Shown here: piece after piece, positions 6,233 to 12,587 of the stretch | Numbering within the stretch: the stretch's first letter is position 1 | Layout: each line of letters begins with the position of its first letter | Source: Nitrospinota bacterium | GTDB taxonomy: Bacteria > Nitrospinota > Nitrospinia > JACRGO01 | Assembly: GCA_016212295.1 (NCBI GenBank) | Contig: JACRGO010000163.1 | Location: forward strand, 1 to 13,723 | DNA: 13,723 bases | Direction: 5' to 3' | The notes under the pieces: model-generated | Database searches by the model: none | What the model was told of the DNA's origin: nothing | What the model saw: the letters and a program-made list of their open reading frames with translations, nothing else | Made by a program: the position numbers and the translations under genes

Positions 6233-8101
6233 ATGAAAAAAGTCCTTTTAATCGAAGACGATGAAACAATCACCGATGCCCTGAATTTTACCCTGGGGGA
6301 GGAAGGTTATGAGGTCCTCTGCGCCATGGACGGCGAAGCCGGACTCGAAAAGGCCCGCTCGGAAAAGCCGGACGTCATTCTTCTTGACATAATGCTTCCG
6401 AAAATGAACGGATTCGAGGTCTGCCAGGCGTTGAAATCAGACGAGAAGTTCAAATCCATCCCCATTATCATGATAACGGGGCTGGGGGATACGGATAATA
6501 CCGTCAAGGGGCTTTCACTGGGGGCCGATGACTATGTTTCCAAGCCCTTTGATTTCAAGGAACTCCTGGCCCGGCTGAAATCACATTTGAGGATGAAGGA
6601 GCTATACGACATCGTCAAGACCGAGGAGGAAGAGAAAAGCGCCCTGCTGGACGTCTCCCAGTCCCTGGCCTCCACCATGAACCCCCACGAGACCCTCTAC
6701 ACCATAGTCTCCAAGATCGCGGAGGTCATAGAGGTCAAGCGCTGCTCCATTATTTATGTGGATTCCGGCAACAGGAAGGGATATGTCATGGCCTCCCACG
6801 ATTCAAAAATCATCAAGCACCTTAAGGTGGATATAGAAAAATACCCGGAAATCCTGCAAGTCATGCGAACCGGGCAGCCGGTTGTCATCAATGACGTGTA
6901 CACGGACCCGATCCTCTTTTCCGTCCGCGACACGCTGAGCCTTATAGACATAAAATCCATCATGGCCTTTCCTATCAGCTTCAAGGACACCCTGATCGGG
7001 ACCCTTATCCTCCGCACCTCCCGCAGGGAAGCCGCTTTCAATGAGCGGGAAATCAGGTTTTGCGAGGTCATATCCCACTTGGCGGCCTCTCCCCTGAAAA
7101 ACGCCTATCTTTTCGAGATACTCCACATGGAAAAGGAGAAGGAACGAAACGGACGTCTGGAGGCGGAGGACGCCCTTCAAAGGAGCGAGGAGAAATTCCG
7201 CGTCCTGTACGAGAATATCCCGGTGCCTTACCAGTCCCTGGATGAAAGCGGACGCTTCATCGAGGTCAACGCCGCCTTCCTGAAAAAACTGGGATGCTCC
7301 CGCGAGGAGATCATCGGCGCATGGGCCGGCGATTTGGCCGCTCCCTATCATGTGGACCGGTTTACGGAAAATTTTCTCCATTTCAAGGAAACAGGGGAAA
7401 TAAACGATGTAGAGGTGGATATAAAAAAGAAGGACGGCTCCATCATCACCGTGTCCTACACCGGCCGTATAGGTTATGACCAGCAGGGCAAATTCAAGCA
7501 GACCCACTGCGTGTGGGAGGACGTAACCGAGCGGAAACAGGCCGATGAAAAATTGAAAAAGGCATTGGCGGAATGGGACAATACCTTTAATTCCATCTCG
7601 GATTTCGTCTCCATACACGACACGGAATTCAGGATCGTCAAGGCGAACAAGGCCCTTCTTGATTTTTTAAAAAAGAGGCCGGAAGAGGTTATCGGGAAAC
7701 ACTGCTACGAAATTTTTCATGAAAAAAACGAACCCTGGGACACCTGTCCCCATGCGCAGACCATGGAAACCAACCAATCCAAAACGGAAGTGGTGAACGA
7801 TCCCCATATCGGCGTTCCCCTCCTGGTGACCACGTGCCCCATCTTTGACCTTGAAGGAAAATTCACCGGCTCTGTCCATATCGCCAAGGACATCACGGAA
7901 GCCAAAAAGGCGGAGGAGAAATTAAAGGAGGCATTCAGGGAATTGGAGGAAAAAACCGAACGCCTGGAAAAATTTAATAAGCTGACCGTGGGACGGGAAA
8001 TGGATATGGTCCGGTTGAAGCGGGAAGTAAACGCGCTTTTGAGGGAATCTGGAAAGCCGGAAAGGTATGAGGAGGCGGAGAAGATAAAGAATGGTCAATA
8101 A
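6233..8101 (+). CDS. Response-regulator/GAF/PAS/PAS sensor without kinase domain
   Basis: A 622-residue cytoplasmic signalling protein. Residues 1-120 are a complete receiver domain: acidic pocket Glu8/Asp9/Asp10, phospho-acceptor Asp52 in LLDIMLP, Thr82 and Lys104 in SKPF. Residues ~137-295 form a GAF domain (KRCSIIYVD, PVVINDV, MAFPISFKDTLIGTLIL). PAS 1 spans ~316-437 and PAS 2 ~443-560, each closing with the usual D(V/I)TE motif. PAS 2 carries a cysteine pair, KHCYEIF and WDTCPHAQT (Cys491, Cys505). After PAS 2 come a short coiled coil and a conserved tail (VGREMDMVRLKREVNALL, 587-604). There is no HisKA, HATPase, GGDEF, EAL or DNA-binding domain, so it must act through a partner. A Shine-Dalgarno sequence, gaggtg (6222-6227), lies 5 bases before the ATG, which fixes the start. 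The last residues and the stop codon lie inside a downstream repeat. It is likely phosphorylated by an unlinked kinase. Confidence 0.9.
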   Translation: MKKVLLIEDDETITDALNFTLGEEGYEVLCAMDGEAGLEKARSEKPDVILLDIMLPKMNGFEVCQALKSDEKFKSIPIIMITGLGDTDNTVKGLSLGADDYVSKPFDFKELLARLKSHLRMKELYDIVKTEEEEKSALLDVSQSLASTMNPHETLYTIVSKIAEVIEVKRCSIIYVDSGNRKGYVMASHDSKIIKHLKVDIEKYPEILQVMRTGQPVVINDVYTDPILFSVRDTLSLIDIKSIMAFPISFKDTLIGTLILRTSRREAAFNEREIRFCEVISHLAASPLKNAYLFEILHMEKEKERNGRLEAEDALQRSEEKFRVLYENIPVPYQSLDESGRFIEVNAAFLKKLGCSREEIIGAWAGDLAAPYHVDRFTENFLHFKETGEINDVEVDIKKKDGSIITVSYTGRIGYDQQGKFKQTHCVWEDVTERKQADEKLKKALAEWDNTFNSISDFVSIHDTEFRIVKANKALLDFLKKRPEEVIGKHCYEIFHEKNEPWDTCPHAQTMETNQSKTEVVNDPHIGVPLLVTTCPIFDLEGKFTGSVHIAKDITEAKKAEEKLKEAFRELEEKTERLEKFNKLTVGREMDMVRLKREVNALLRESGKPERYEEAEKIKNGQ

Positions 8102-8204
8102 GTCATTTGGCTTCGCCGTCATTGGGTCATTAAGTCATTGGTAAAGGAACAGGGGGAAATTGACTAATGACTCACTGACCCAATGACAAATGACTATTGA
8201 CCCA
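8084..8204. repeat. aatgac/gtcatt repeat block forming a long hairpin
   Basis: The left arm (about 8092-8145: ggtcaataagtcattt ... gggtcattaagtcattgg) is complementary to the right arm (about 8159-8204: attgactaatgactcactg ... aatgactattgaccc), with one 10-base insertion (ggcttcgccg) in the left arm. The loop contains ggaacaggggg. The block begins inside the preceding gene and supplies its stop codon. A T-run (8211-8216) follows the hairpin, so it may end transcription from the plus strand between two convergent genes. The same element, rearranged, recurs at 10395-10558, including a 23-base stretch present there in inverted orientation. Confidence 0.85.
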
Positions 8205-8214
8205 AGACTGTTTT

Positions 8215-8631
8215 TTAATTCCCCATCATTTTCAAGACAGCAATCGTGATGGAGGTTTGCGCGATCATGAGGCCGATGACCCATTTGATGAGACGTATTT
8301 CCATTTCCTTCATGTCGACTTCCAACTTTTTAATGGAGCCATTCAACGCTGCTTCAGTGTCTTTAATGCGTGCGGCCGAATCCGCCTCAACCTTGGTTAT
8401 GGCCATGGTCAGTCCGGTTTCCGTTTTATTCATTGACGAGATTAGACTGGCCTCCATTCGTTTCATGGAGGCGTTCAACTCGGCGGTCTGCAACTTGAGG
8501 GCTGTGTCCAGTTGTTCCCTTGTGATATGCTGTTTTTCCGCCTCGAATTCCTCCAAGGCCCTGACGATGGATTTCGCCTGTGGTTCGGGGAAAGTTTTGG
8601 AGAGGGTTTCAAGAATGGACATGGTCTGCAT
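8215..8631 (-). CDS. Small coiled-coil protein with C-terminal membrane anchor
   Basis: A 138-residue protein. The N-terminus, ILETLSKTFPEPQAKSIVRA (6-25), resembles the start of DUF1640/CCDC90-type coiled-coil proteins, in which a short helix with a PE-QA motif precedes a long coiled coil. Residues ~35-112 are a continuous heptad-like helix (Lys/Glu/Met/Ala-rich). Residues ~114-134 (LIKWVIGLMIAQTSITIAVL) form one membrane helix very near the C-terminus, so the protein is probably tail-anchored with the coiled coil in the cytoplasm. Prokaryotic members are often found near toxin-antitoxin or mobile loci but have no settled function. The first ATG (8631) is used; Met4 (8622) is equally possible, and the only Shine-Dalgarno-like ggag is rather far upstream. 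It converges with the REC-PAS gene and is divergent from phd. Family assignment is by pattern only. Confidence 0.7.
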   Translation of the reverse strand: MQTMSILETLSKTFPEPQAKSIVRALEEFEAEKQHITREQLDTALKLQTAELNASMKRMEASLISSMNKTETGLTMAITKVEADSAARIKDTEAALNGSIKKLEVDMKEMEIRLIKWVIGLMIAQTSITIAVLKMMGN

Positions 8632-8678
8632 GAGAAAATGCTAACTCCGTGGGAGAAGGGATGTCAAGAGGGACAGAA

Positions 8679-8716
8679 TTGACGATTGAAGGATTGAAAA
8701 CCAAGTCAATCGTCAA
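8679..8716. repeat. Inverted repeat attgacgatt type upstream of phd
   Basis: ttgacgattga (8679-8689) is the exact reverse complement of tcaatcgtcaa (8706-8716), with a 16-base spacer. The word attgacgatt also begins the hairpin region at 12531. It lies in the divergent gap (8632-8792) between the coiled-coil gene and phd, upstream of the phd promoter. It could be a repeat fragment or a regulatory site; position alone does not decide. Confidence 0.6.
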
Positions 8717-8730
8717 GTGTCAATAGCGCC

Positions 8731-8759
8731 TTGACATTGCCCCGGAATTTGTCCATATT
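8731..8759 (+). promoter_or_regulatory. Sigma-70-type promoter for phd-vapC
   Basis: A perfect -35 box ttgaca (8731-8736) is separated by 17 bases from a -10-like catatt (8754-8759, 4 of 6 consensus bases). The phd start codon lies 33 bases further on. Overlapping the -10 is an interrupted palindrome, tcca-tat-tgga (8752-8762 region). That is where a Phd-type autorepressor operator would be expected, although the arms are short. Confidence 0.55.
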
Positions 8760-8792
8760 GGATTCAAACTTAGACAAAAAGGAGATTTTGCC

Positions 8793-9050
8793 ATGGATTG
8801 GAAAATCGGCGAGGCAAAACAAAAGTTTTCCGAGGTCGTCCATGCCGCCCAAAAGGGGCCGCAAATTATCTATAACAGAAAAAAAATGGTGGCCATCGTC
8901 CTGGATTCGGAAAATTATAAGGATTTTCTTCGATTCAAGAAGTCCAAGAACGCCGTCGCCTCGGAATTTGAGAAATTGCGCGAATTATGCGCGGAGGAAG
9001 GATATCAGTTGAAAACGCCCCGGCGCAAAAACAGGAAGGCAAGGCTTTAA
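8793..9050 (+). CDS. Phd/YefM-family antitoxin
   Basis: An 85-residue antitoxin. Phd/YefM proteins dimerise through an N-terminal fold, bind their own promoter, and wrap a C-terminal tail around the toxin. The family pattern is clear: MDWKIGEAKQKFSEVVHAAQ (helix 1), then KGPQIIYNRKKMVAIVLDSE (strands, 21-40), then YKDFL. The C-terminal half is charged and disordered-looking (Lys/Arg-rich end), as expected for a toxin-binding tail. A strong Shine-Dalgarno sequence, aaggag (8779-8784), is placed 8 bases before the ATG. The next gene starts one base after this stop codon, the usual toxin-antitoxin spacing, but that toxin is frameshifted. The antitoxin itself looks intact and probably still represses its promoter. 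Confidence 0.88.
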   Translation: MDWKIGEAKQKFSEVVHAAQKGPQIIYNRKKMVAIVLDSENYKDFLRFKKSKNAVASEFEKLRELCAEEGYQLKTPRRKNRKARL

Positions 9051-9051
9051 C

Positions 9052-9455
9052 ATGAAATACCTTTGCGACACCAACATCATCAGCGAGCTGGCCGGTAAAA
9101 GACCCGATCCAGGAGGCTGGCTTGGGCGGAAGGTGTTTCTTCTTTCGCCATGAGCGTGGTTTCCGTGGAAGAAATTTATTACGGGCTTTCCTGGAAGCCA
9201 AATCACAGGATTTTAAGCTGGTTTGAATCTTTTTTGAAAGGCCACGTTGAGGTTTTAACCATAACGCACGCGATAGCCAAACGATCGGGTTCTCTCAGAG
9301 GAGAACTGCAGGCACAGGGGAAGCCTCGTATGCAAGCGGATATTCTCATCGCGGCCACGGCAAGGGAACACAGATTGACCCTGGTAACCAGAAATGAACG
9401 GGATTTTGAAGGCTGCGGCGTGGCTGTATTGAATCCATTTCTGAAAAAACGATAA
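9052..9455 (+). pseudogene. VapC-type PIN-domain toxin with a frameshift
   Basis: VapC toxins are PIN-domain ribonucleases controlled by a paired antitoxin. The first frame starts with the canonical MKYLCDTNIISELAGKRPDP, carrying the first catalytic Asp6, then ends at a stop (9151-9153). The rest continues in another frame: from about 9114 it reads RLAWAEGVSSFAMSVVSVEE, with the second acidic residue, then MQADILIAATA and VTRNERDFEG near the end with the remaining catalytic acids, to the stop at 9453-9455. Joining the frames near 9110-9113 restores a complete VapC of about 134 residues, so a single-base loss (or 2-base gain) explains the break. All catalytic residues are retained across the two frames, and the gene starts one base after phd, which suggests recent inactivation. 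A sequencing or assembly error, or programmed frameshifting, is possible. The internal ATG at 9150 gives a truncated product lacking Asp6. Confidence 0.85.
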
Positions 9456-9458
9456 AAA

Positions 9459-9548
9459 ACTTCGCGGACTTCGCGGATAAAAAATAAAAATATCTTGGCC
9501 GCGAACGTAAATTAAAAACCCGAAATCAAAAACCCGAAAGCCAAAATT
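9459..9548. repeat. Cluster of short direct and inverted repeats before the MEDS gene
   Basis: Two repeat types fill the gap. First, the 9-base unit ttcgcgga(c/t) is repeated directly at 9461-9469 and 9470-9478, with its inverse ccgcgaa at 9499-9505. Second, aaaaacccgaaa occurs twice with a 14-base period (9514-9525 and 9528-9539). The second type ends 10 bases before the ATG of the MEDS gene, and no Shine-Dalgarno sequence is left between them. Confidence 0.75.
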
Positions 9549-9549
9549 T

Positions 9550-10386
9550 ATGAAAAAACCAGCCATGCATGGCCTTTCTCTCGTGGAAGCGATTGAAAGG
9601 CTGGAAATTCATGACCACCTCTGCCTGATTTACGAGGGGCGTGAAGAGCAATTCGCCGCCATTGTTCCCTTTTTCAAGGCGGGGCTTGCCAGAAGGGAAA
9701 AGTGCGTCTACATCGCGGATGAAAATACTTCACAAGGGGTTTTGGATACCCTGCGGAGGGAAATTATGGATGTGGACTCCGCCCTGGCCTCCGGCGCGCT
9801 GAGCGTTATCACCAAACGGGACGCCTATCTCAAGCAGGGTTATTTCGAGCCGGACTCCATGATACGGCTTTTAAAGGAGACTGTGGAATCGGCGAAAGAA
9901 CAGGGATTCAGCGGACTCAGAGTGACCGGGGAAATGACCTGGGCCTTGGGAGACGAGCCGGGCGTGGAAGGGCTGGTGGAATACGAAGCTAAATTGAACT
10001 ACTTTTTGCCGCAAAACGACATCCTGGTCATTTGCCAGTACAGCGCAAAACGGTTTTCTCCTGAAATCCTGATTGACATTATCCGGACCCATCCCATCGT
10101 CATTTACGGAAACACGGTCTGCGAGAATTTCTACTATGTGCCCCCGGATGAATTCCTGGTTGCGAATCAGCCGGGCGTTGAGGCCAGGAGGCTGCTGAAA
10201 AATATTCTTGACCGGGAGCAAGCGGAAGTTGAATTGAGAAAGGCATACGACGAGTTGCGGGACAAGGCCGATCGCCTCGAACTGTTCCATGAGGTCACGG
10301 TTGGCCGTGAACTGGAAATGGTCCGTTTAAAGAAAGAGGTCAACGCCCTTCTGGCGGAATTGGGAAGGCCGGGGAAATATGAGTAG
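9550..10386 (+). CDS. MEDS-domain sensor protein with shared C-terminal tail
   Basis: A 278-residue soluble protein. Residues ~15-205 match the MEDS domain (methanogen/methylotroph DcmR sensory domain), a RecA-like/ligand-sensing fold first noted in DcmR, the dichloromethane dehalogenase repressor, and in methanogen proteins. Diagnostic features are HDHLCLIYEGREEQF (21-35), KCVYIADENT (51-60), LRVTGEMTWAL (123-133), ICQYSAKRFSPEIL (161-174) and HPIVIYGNTVCENFYYVPP (181-199). From ~220 there is a coiled coil, then the tail VGRELEMVRLKKEVNALL (251-268), nearly identical to that of the REC-GAF-PAS protein. No DNA-binding or kinase domain is present, unlike DcmR itself. The start at 9550 has no Shine-Dalgarno sequence and directly follows repeats; Met6 is an alternative. 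A hydrophobic or one-carbon ligand is a plausible input by family analogy, but the real signal is unknown. Confidence 0.88.
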   Translation: MKKPAMHGLSLVEAIERLEIHDHLCLIYEGREEQFAAIVPFFKAGLARREKCVYIADENTSQGVLDTLRREIMDVDSALASGALSVITKRDAYLKQGYFEPDSMIRLLKETVESAKEQGFSGLRVTGEMTWALGDEPGVEGLVEYEAKLNYFLPQNDILVICQYSAKRFSPEILIDIIRTHPIVIYGNTVCENFYYVPPDEFLVANQPGVEARRLLKNILDREQAEVELRKAYDELRDKADRLELFHEVTVGRELEMVRLKKEVNALLAELGRPGKYE

Positions 10387-10394
10387 GGGAAAAA

Positions 10395-10558
10395 ATAAAG
10401 AATGGTCAATAGTCAATAAGTCATTGGTAAGGGAACAGGGGGGCAGGGAAAAATTGACTAAGACTATTCTTATATGACCATTGACCTAATGACACAATGA
10501 CGGCGAAGCCAAATGACTCAATGACTAATGACTTACTTACTGACCCAATGACTAATTT
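10395..10558. repeat. Second aatgac/gtcatt repeat block
   Basis: It begins 9 bases after the MEDS stop and runs to within 4 bases of the next ATG. Its first part, ataaagaatggtcaata (10395-10411), equals the start of the block at 8084. The part taagtcattggtaa-ggaacaggggg (about 10417-10441) also matches. The arm 10401-10430 pairs with 10452-10482. The rest (10483-10556) contains six spaced copies of aatgac, and 10495-10517 is the exact inverse of 8102-8124. So this is the same element as 8084-8204 in rearranged form. Confidence 0.85.
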
Positions 10559-10561
10559 CCC

Positions 10562-12526
10562 ATGAAATTTTCCACCAAACTCAATCTCCTTCTCCTGTCC
10601 GTTGCCCTCCTCCTTTCCGGGGCGGCCTTCTACGTGATCCACGCCTTCACCCTTGAGGCAATGGAAACCCAAATCACGGGCCACATTGAAGACATGGCCG
10701 CCCATACCATGGACGAGATCGATAAATTGCTGTTCGAGCGGCAGGGCGATATTCAGATTCTTGCCGGAGACTCCATCATCCGGTCCGGGGACTCCACCCC
10801 GGAGGATATCACGAAAAGGCTGATCGAATTTCGCAACTACTACAAAACCTATGTCTCCCTTTCCTTTTTTAACCGGGACAGGATACGGATCGCGGACACA
10901 TCCGGCATTCACATAGGGGAACAGCACCATTCGTGTCAGTGGTCCGAGGACGCCATTGATAACGGCATTGTGAGCGCGGCAAGGGACGTCCGGATGGCGG
11001 AGGACCAGAAAATCCCATGCGTTTACTTCGCCGCCCCGGTCCGGGACAAAACAGGGAAAACCCTTGGGGCGGTGGTGTCCAGAATGCCGATGGAAAAATT
11101 GCGCGGCATTATCAGCGAAAGTTTCAGCCCATACACGAAAATGCGCGTCAAGGTGGATTTGGTGGACAGGGAGGGCATGCTCCTCTATTCCAACCACAAC
11201 GAAAAAGGGATTTTAAAGGAAAAACCGTGGGACAGCATGGAGGCATGGGACTCCTTTAAATCGGGGACAAAAAAATCGGGTAGCATCAGGCATTCCCACT
11301 CTGGCGAGGGGGAATATTTAGGCGTCTTCGCCATGGAACAGGGGTATTTGGACTTCGCCGGAAACGGCTGGACCCTTATGTTCCATATCCCAACCGAGGA
11401 TGTCTTCGCGCCCGTCCTGCGATTGAAGGAAAAGGCGTTGACTCTCCTGTCGCTCATCACGGGCGCGTCGATTTTGCTTATTCTGTTTTTCTCAAGGGCT
11501 GTTTCCATTTCACTTATAAGGCTTAAGGACGCGGCGCTCAGGGTCGGCGGGGGAGACCTGGACGCCAGGATCAATGTCAAATCCGGGGATGAGATCGGCC
11601 AATTGGCCGCTGCCTTTAACCGGATGGCCGGGGATCTGAAAAGGTCGTGGGAGACTTTAAAACGAACCCAGTTCGTTGTCGACCACACCTCCGACGCTTT
11701 TTTCATTATTGGCGCCGATGCGCGCTTTCTGAGCGTGAATAACGCCGCTTGCGAAATGCACGGCTATTCCAGCGATGAGCTGCTGTCCATGTCCGTCCAC
11801 GATCTCAGCCCGGATTTTCCCCCGGCGCGGTGGGCCAAGAATTGGGAAGAGATCAAGGCGCGGCGTTCTTTCTCCTTTGAGACAAGGGGCAGGACCAAGG
11901 ACGGCAAAATTATCTTTGTGGAGGTCATGCAGAATTATATCGAGGACCAGGGAAGGGAATACCTCTATGTCTTTGTGCGCGATATTGCAGAGCGGAAAAA
12001 AATGGAAGGGCAAAATAAAATGATCCTGGAAAGGACCATCGACGGATTTTGGGTCCTGGACCTTCATGGCCGCGTCCTGGAGGTCAACGACTCCTATTGC
12101 GGGATGAGCGGTTACAGCCGCGAGGAATTGCTGTCCATGCGGATTCCCGATATAGAGGCGTCGGAAACCCCGGCAGAGATCGCGGAGCACATCAAAAAGG
12201 TCCTGAAAGAGGGAGGGGATTTCTTTGAAACCAAACACAGGCGCAAGGACGGTAAAATCATCGATGTGGAAATAAGCGCCAATTTCATGGATATTGAAGG
12301 AGGCAGGCTCTTTTCCTTTGTCCGGGACGTCACGGAAAGAAAGCGGACCGTGGCGTTGCTGGCAAGCGAGACGGAAAGGCTGGCCAAATCCAACGCCGAA
12401 CTGGAAAGATTCAATAGCCTGGCTGTGGGGCGGGAGATTAAAATGATTGAACTCAAACGCGAGATCAATGATTTGCTGAAAGAACTGGGACGGGGGGAAA
12501 AGTACACCATTCACAAACCGGAGTGA
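10562..12526 (+). CDS. Membrane sensor: Cache-like, HAMP, PAS, PAS, no kinase
   Basis: A 654-residue inner-membrane receptor. Residues ~7-29 are the first membrane helix (LNLLLLSVALLLSGAAFYVI). Residues ~30-288 form the periplasmic sensor, which looks like a double Cache domain (YVSLSFFNRDRIRIADTSG, VYFAAPVRDKTGKTLGAVV, VDLVDREGMLLYS, GWTLMFHIP). The second membrane helix is ~291-316, followed by HAMP ~311-363 (GGGDLDARINVKSGDEIGQL). PAS 1 is ~366-480 and PAS 2 ~483-594, each with a DI/DV-(A/T)ERK ending. A coiled coil and the tail VGREIKMIELKREINDLL (622-639) close the protein. There is no histidine kinase, methyl-accepting or cyclase domain. Cache domains usually bind small organic ligands, so a ligand outside the cytoplasm is likely. 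No Shine-Dalgarno sequence is visible before 10562, where a repeat block ends. The corrinoid gene follows after 61 bases; a shared transcript is possible. Confidence 0.9.
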   Translation: MKFSTKLNLLLLSVALLLSGAAFYVIHAFTLEAMETQITGHIEDMAAHTMDEIDKLLFERQGDIQILAGDSIIRSGDSTPEDITKRLIEFRNYYKTYVSLSFFNRDRIRIADTSGIHIGEQHHSCQWSEDAIDNGIVSAARDVRMAEDQKIPCVYFAAPVRDKTGKTLGAVVSRMPMEKLRGIISESFSPYTKMRVKVDLVDREGMLLYSNHNEKGILKEKPWDSMEAWDSFKSGTKKSGSIRHSHSGEGEYLGVFAMEQGYLDFAGNGWTLMFHIPTEDVFAPVLRLKEKALTLLSLITGASILLILFFSRAVSISLIRLKDAALRVGGGDLDARINVKSGDEIGQLAAAFNRMAGDLKRSWETLKRTQFVVDHTSDAFFIIGADARFLSVNNAACEMHGYSSDELLSMSVHDLSPDFPPARWAKNWEEIKARRSFSFETRGRTKDGKIIFVEVMQNYIEDQGREYLYVFVRDIAERKKMEGQNKMILERTIDGFWVLDLHGRVLEVNDSYCGMSGYSREELLSMRIPDIEASETPAEIAEHIKKVLKEGGDFFETKHRRKDGKIIDVEISANFMDIEGGRLFSFVRDVTERKRTVALLASETERLAKSNAELERFNSLAVGREIKMIELKREINDLLKELGRGEKYTIHKPE

Positions 12527-12535
12527 GATAATTGA

Positions 12536-12576
12536 CGATTTTCGATTGACAATTGAAAATTGTCAATTGAAAATCG
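12536..12576. repeat. Near-perfect hairpin before the corrinoid-protein gene
   Basis: The left arm 12536-12554 (cgattttcgattgacaatt) pairs with the right arm 12558-12576 (aattgtcaattgaaaatcg) over 19 positions with one G-T mismatch and a 3-base loop. It ends 11 bases before the ATG at 12588, in the place where a ribosome-binding site should be, and no Shine-Dalgarno sequence is present. No T-run follows, so it is not a normal terminator. It shares the word attgacgatt with 8678-8687. Confidence 0.85.
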
Positions 12577-12587
12577 TAAATGACAAA

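Noticed and set aside
6803-7618. 271-codon minus-strand open frame opposite the REC-PAS gene
   Set aside because: No recognisable domain; the plus-strand frame contains complete REC, GAF and PAS motifs.
9150-9455. Independent short PIN-protein gene starting at 9150
   Set aside because: It lacks the first catalytic Asp and strand, which are present in the other frame just upstream, so one frameshifted vapC is the simpler reading.
10395-10558. CRISPR-like array from the repeated aatgac words
   Set aside because: Units are 6-7 bases at irregular spacing with no constant-length unique spacers and no cas genes.
12546-12587. TTG start giving 14 extra residues to the corrinoid protein
   Set aside because: The extra codons are the hairpin repeat itself; the ATG at 12588 is a better start.
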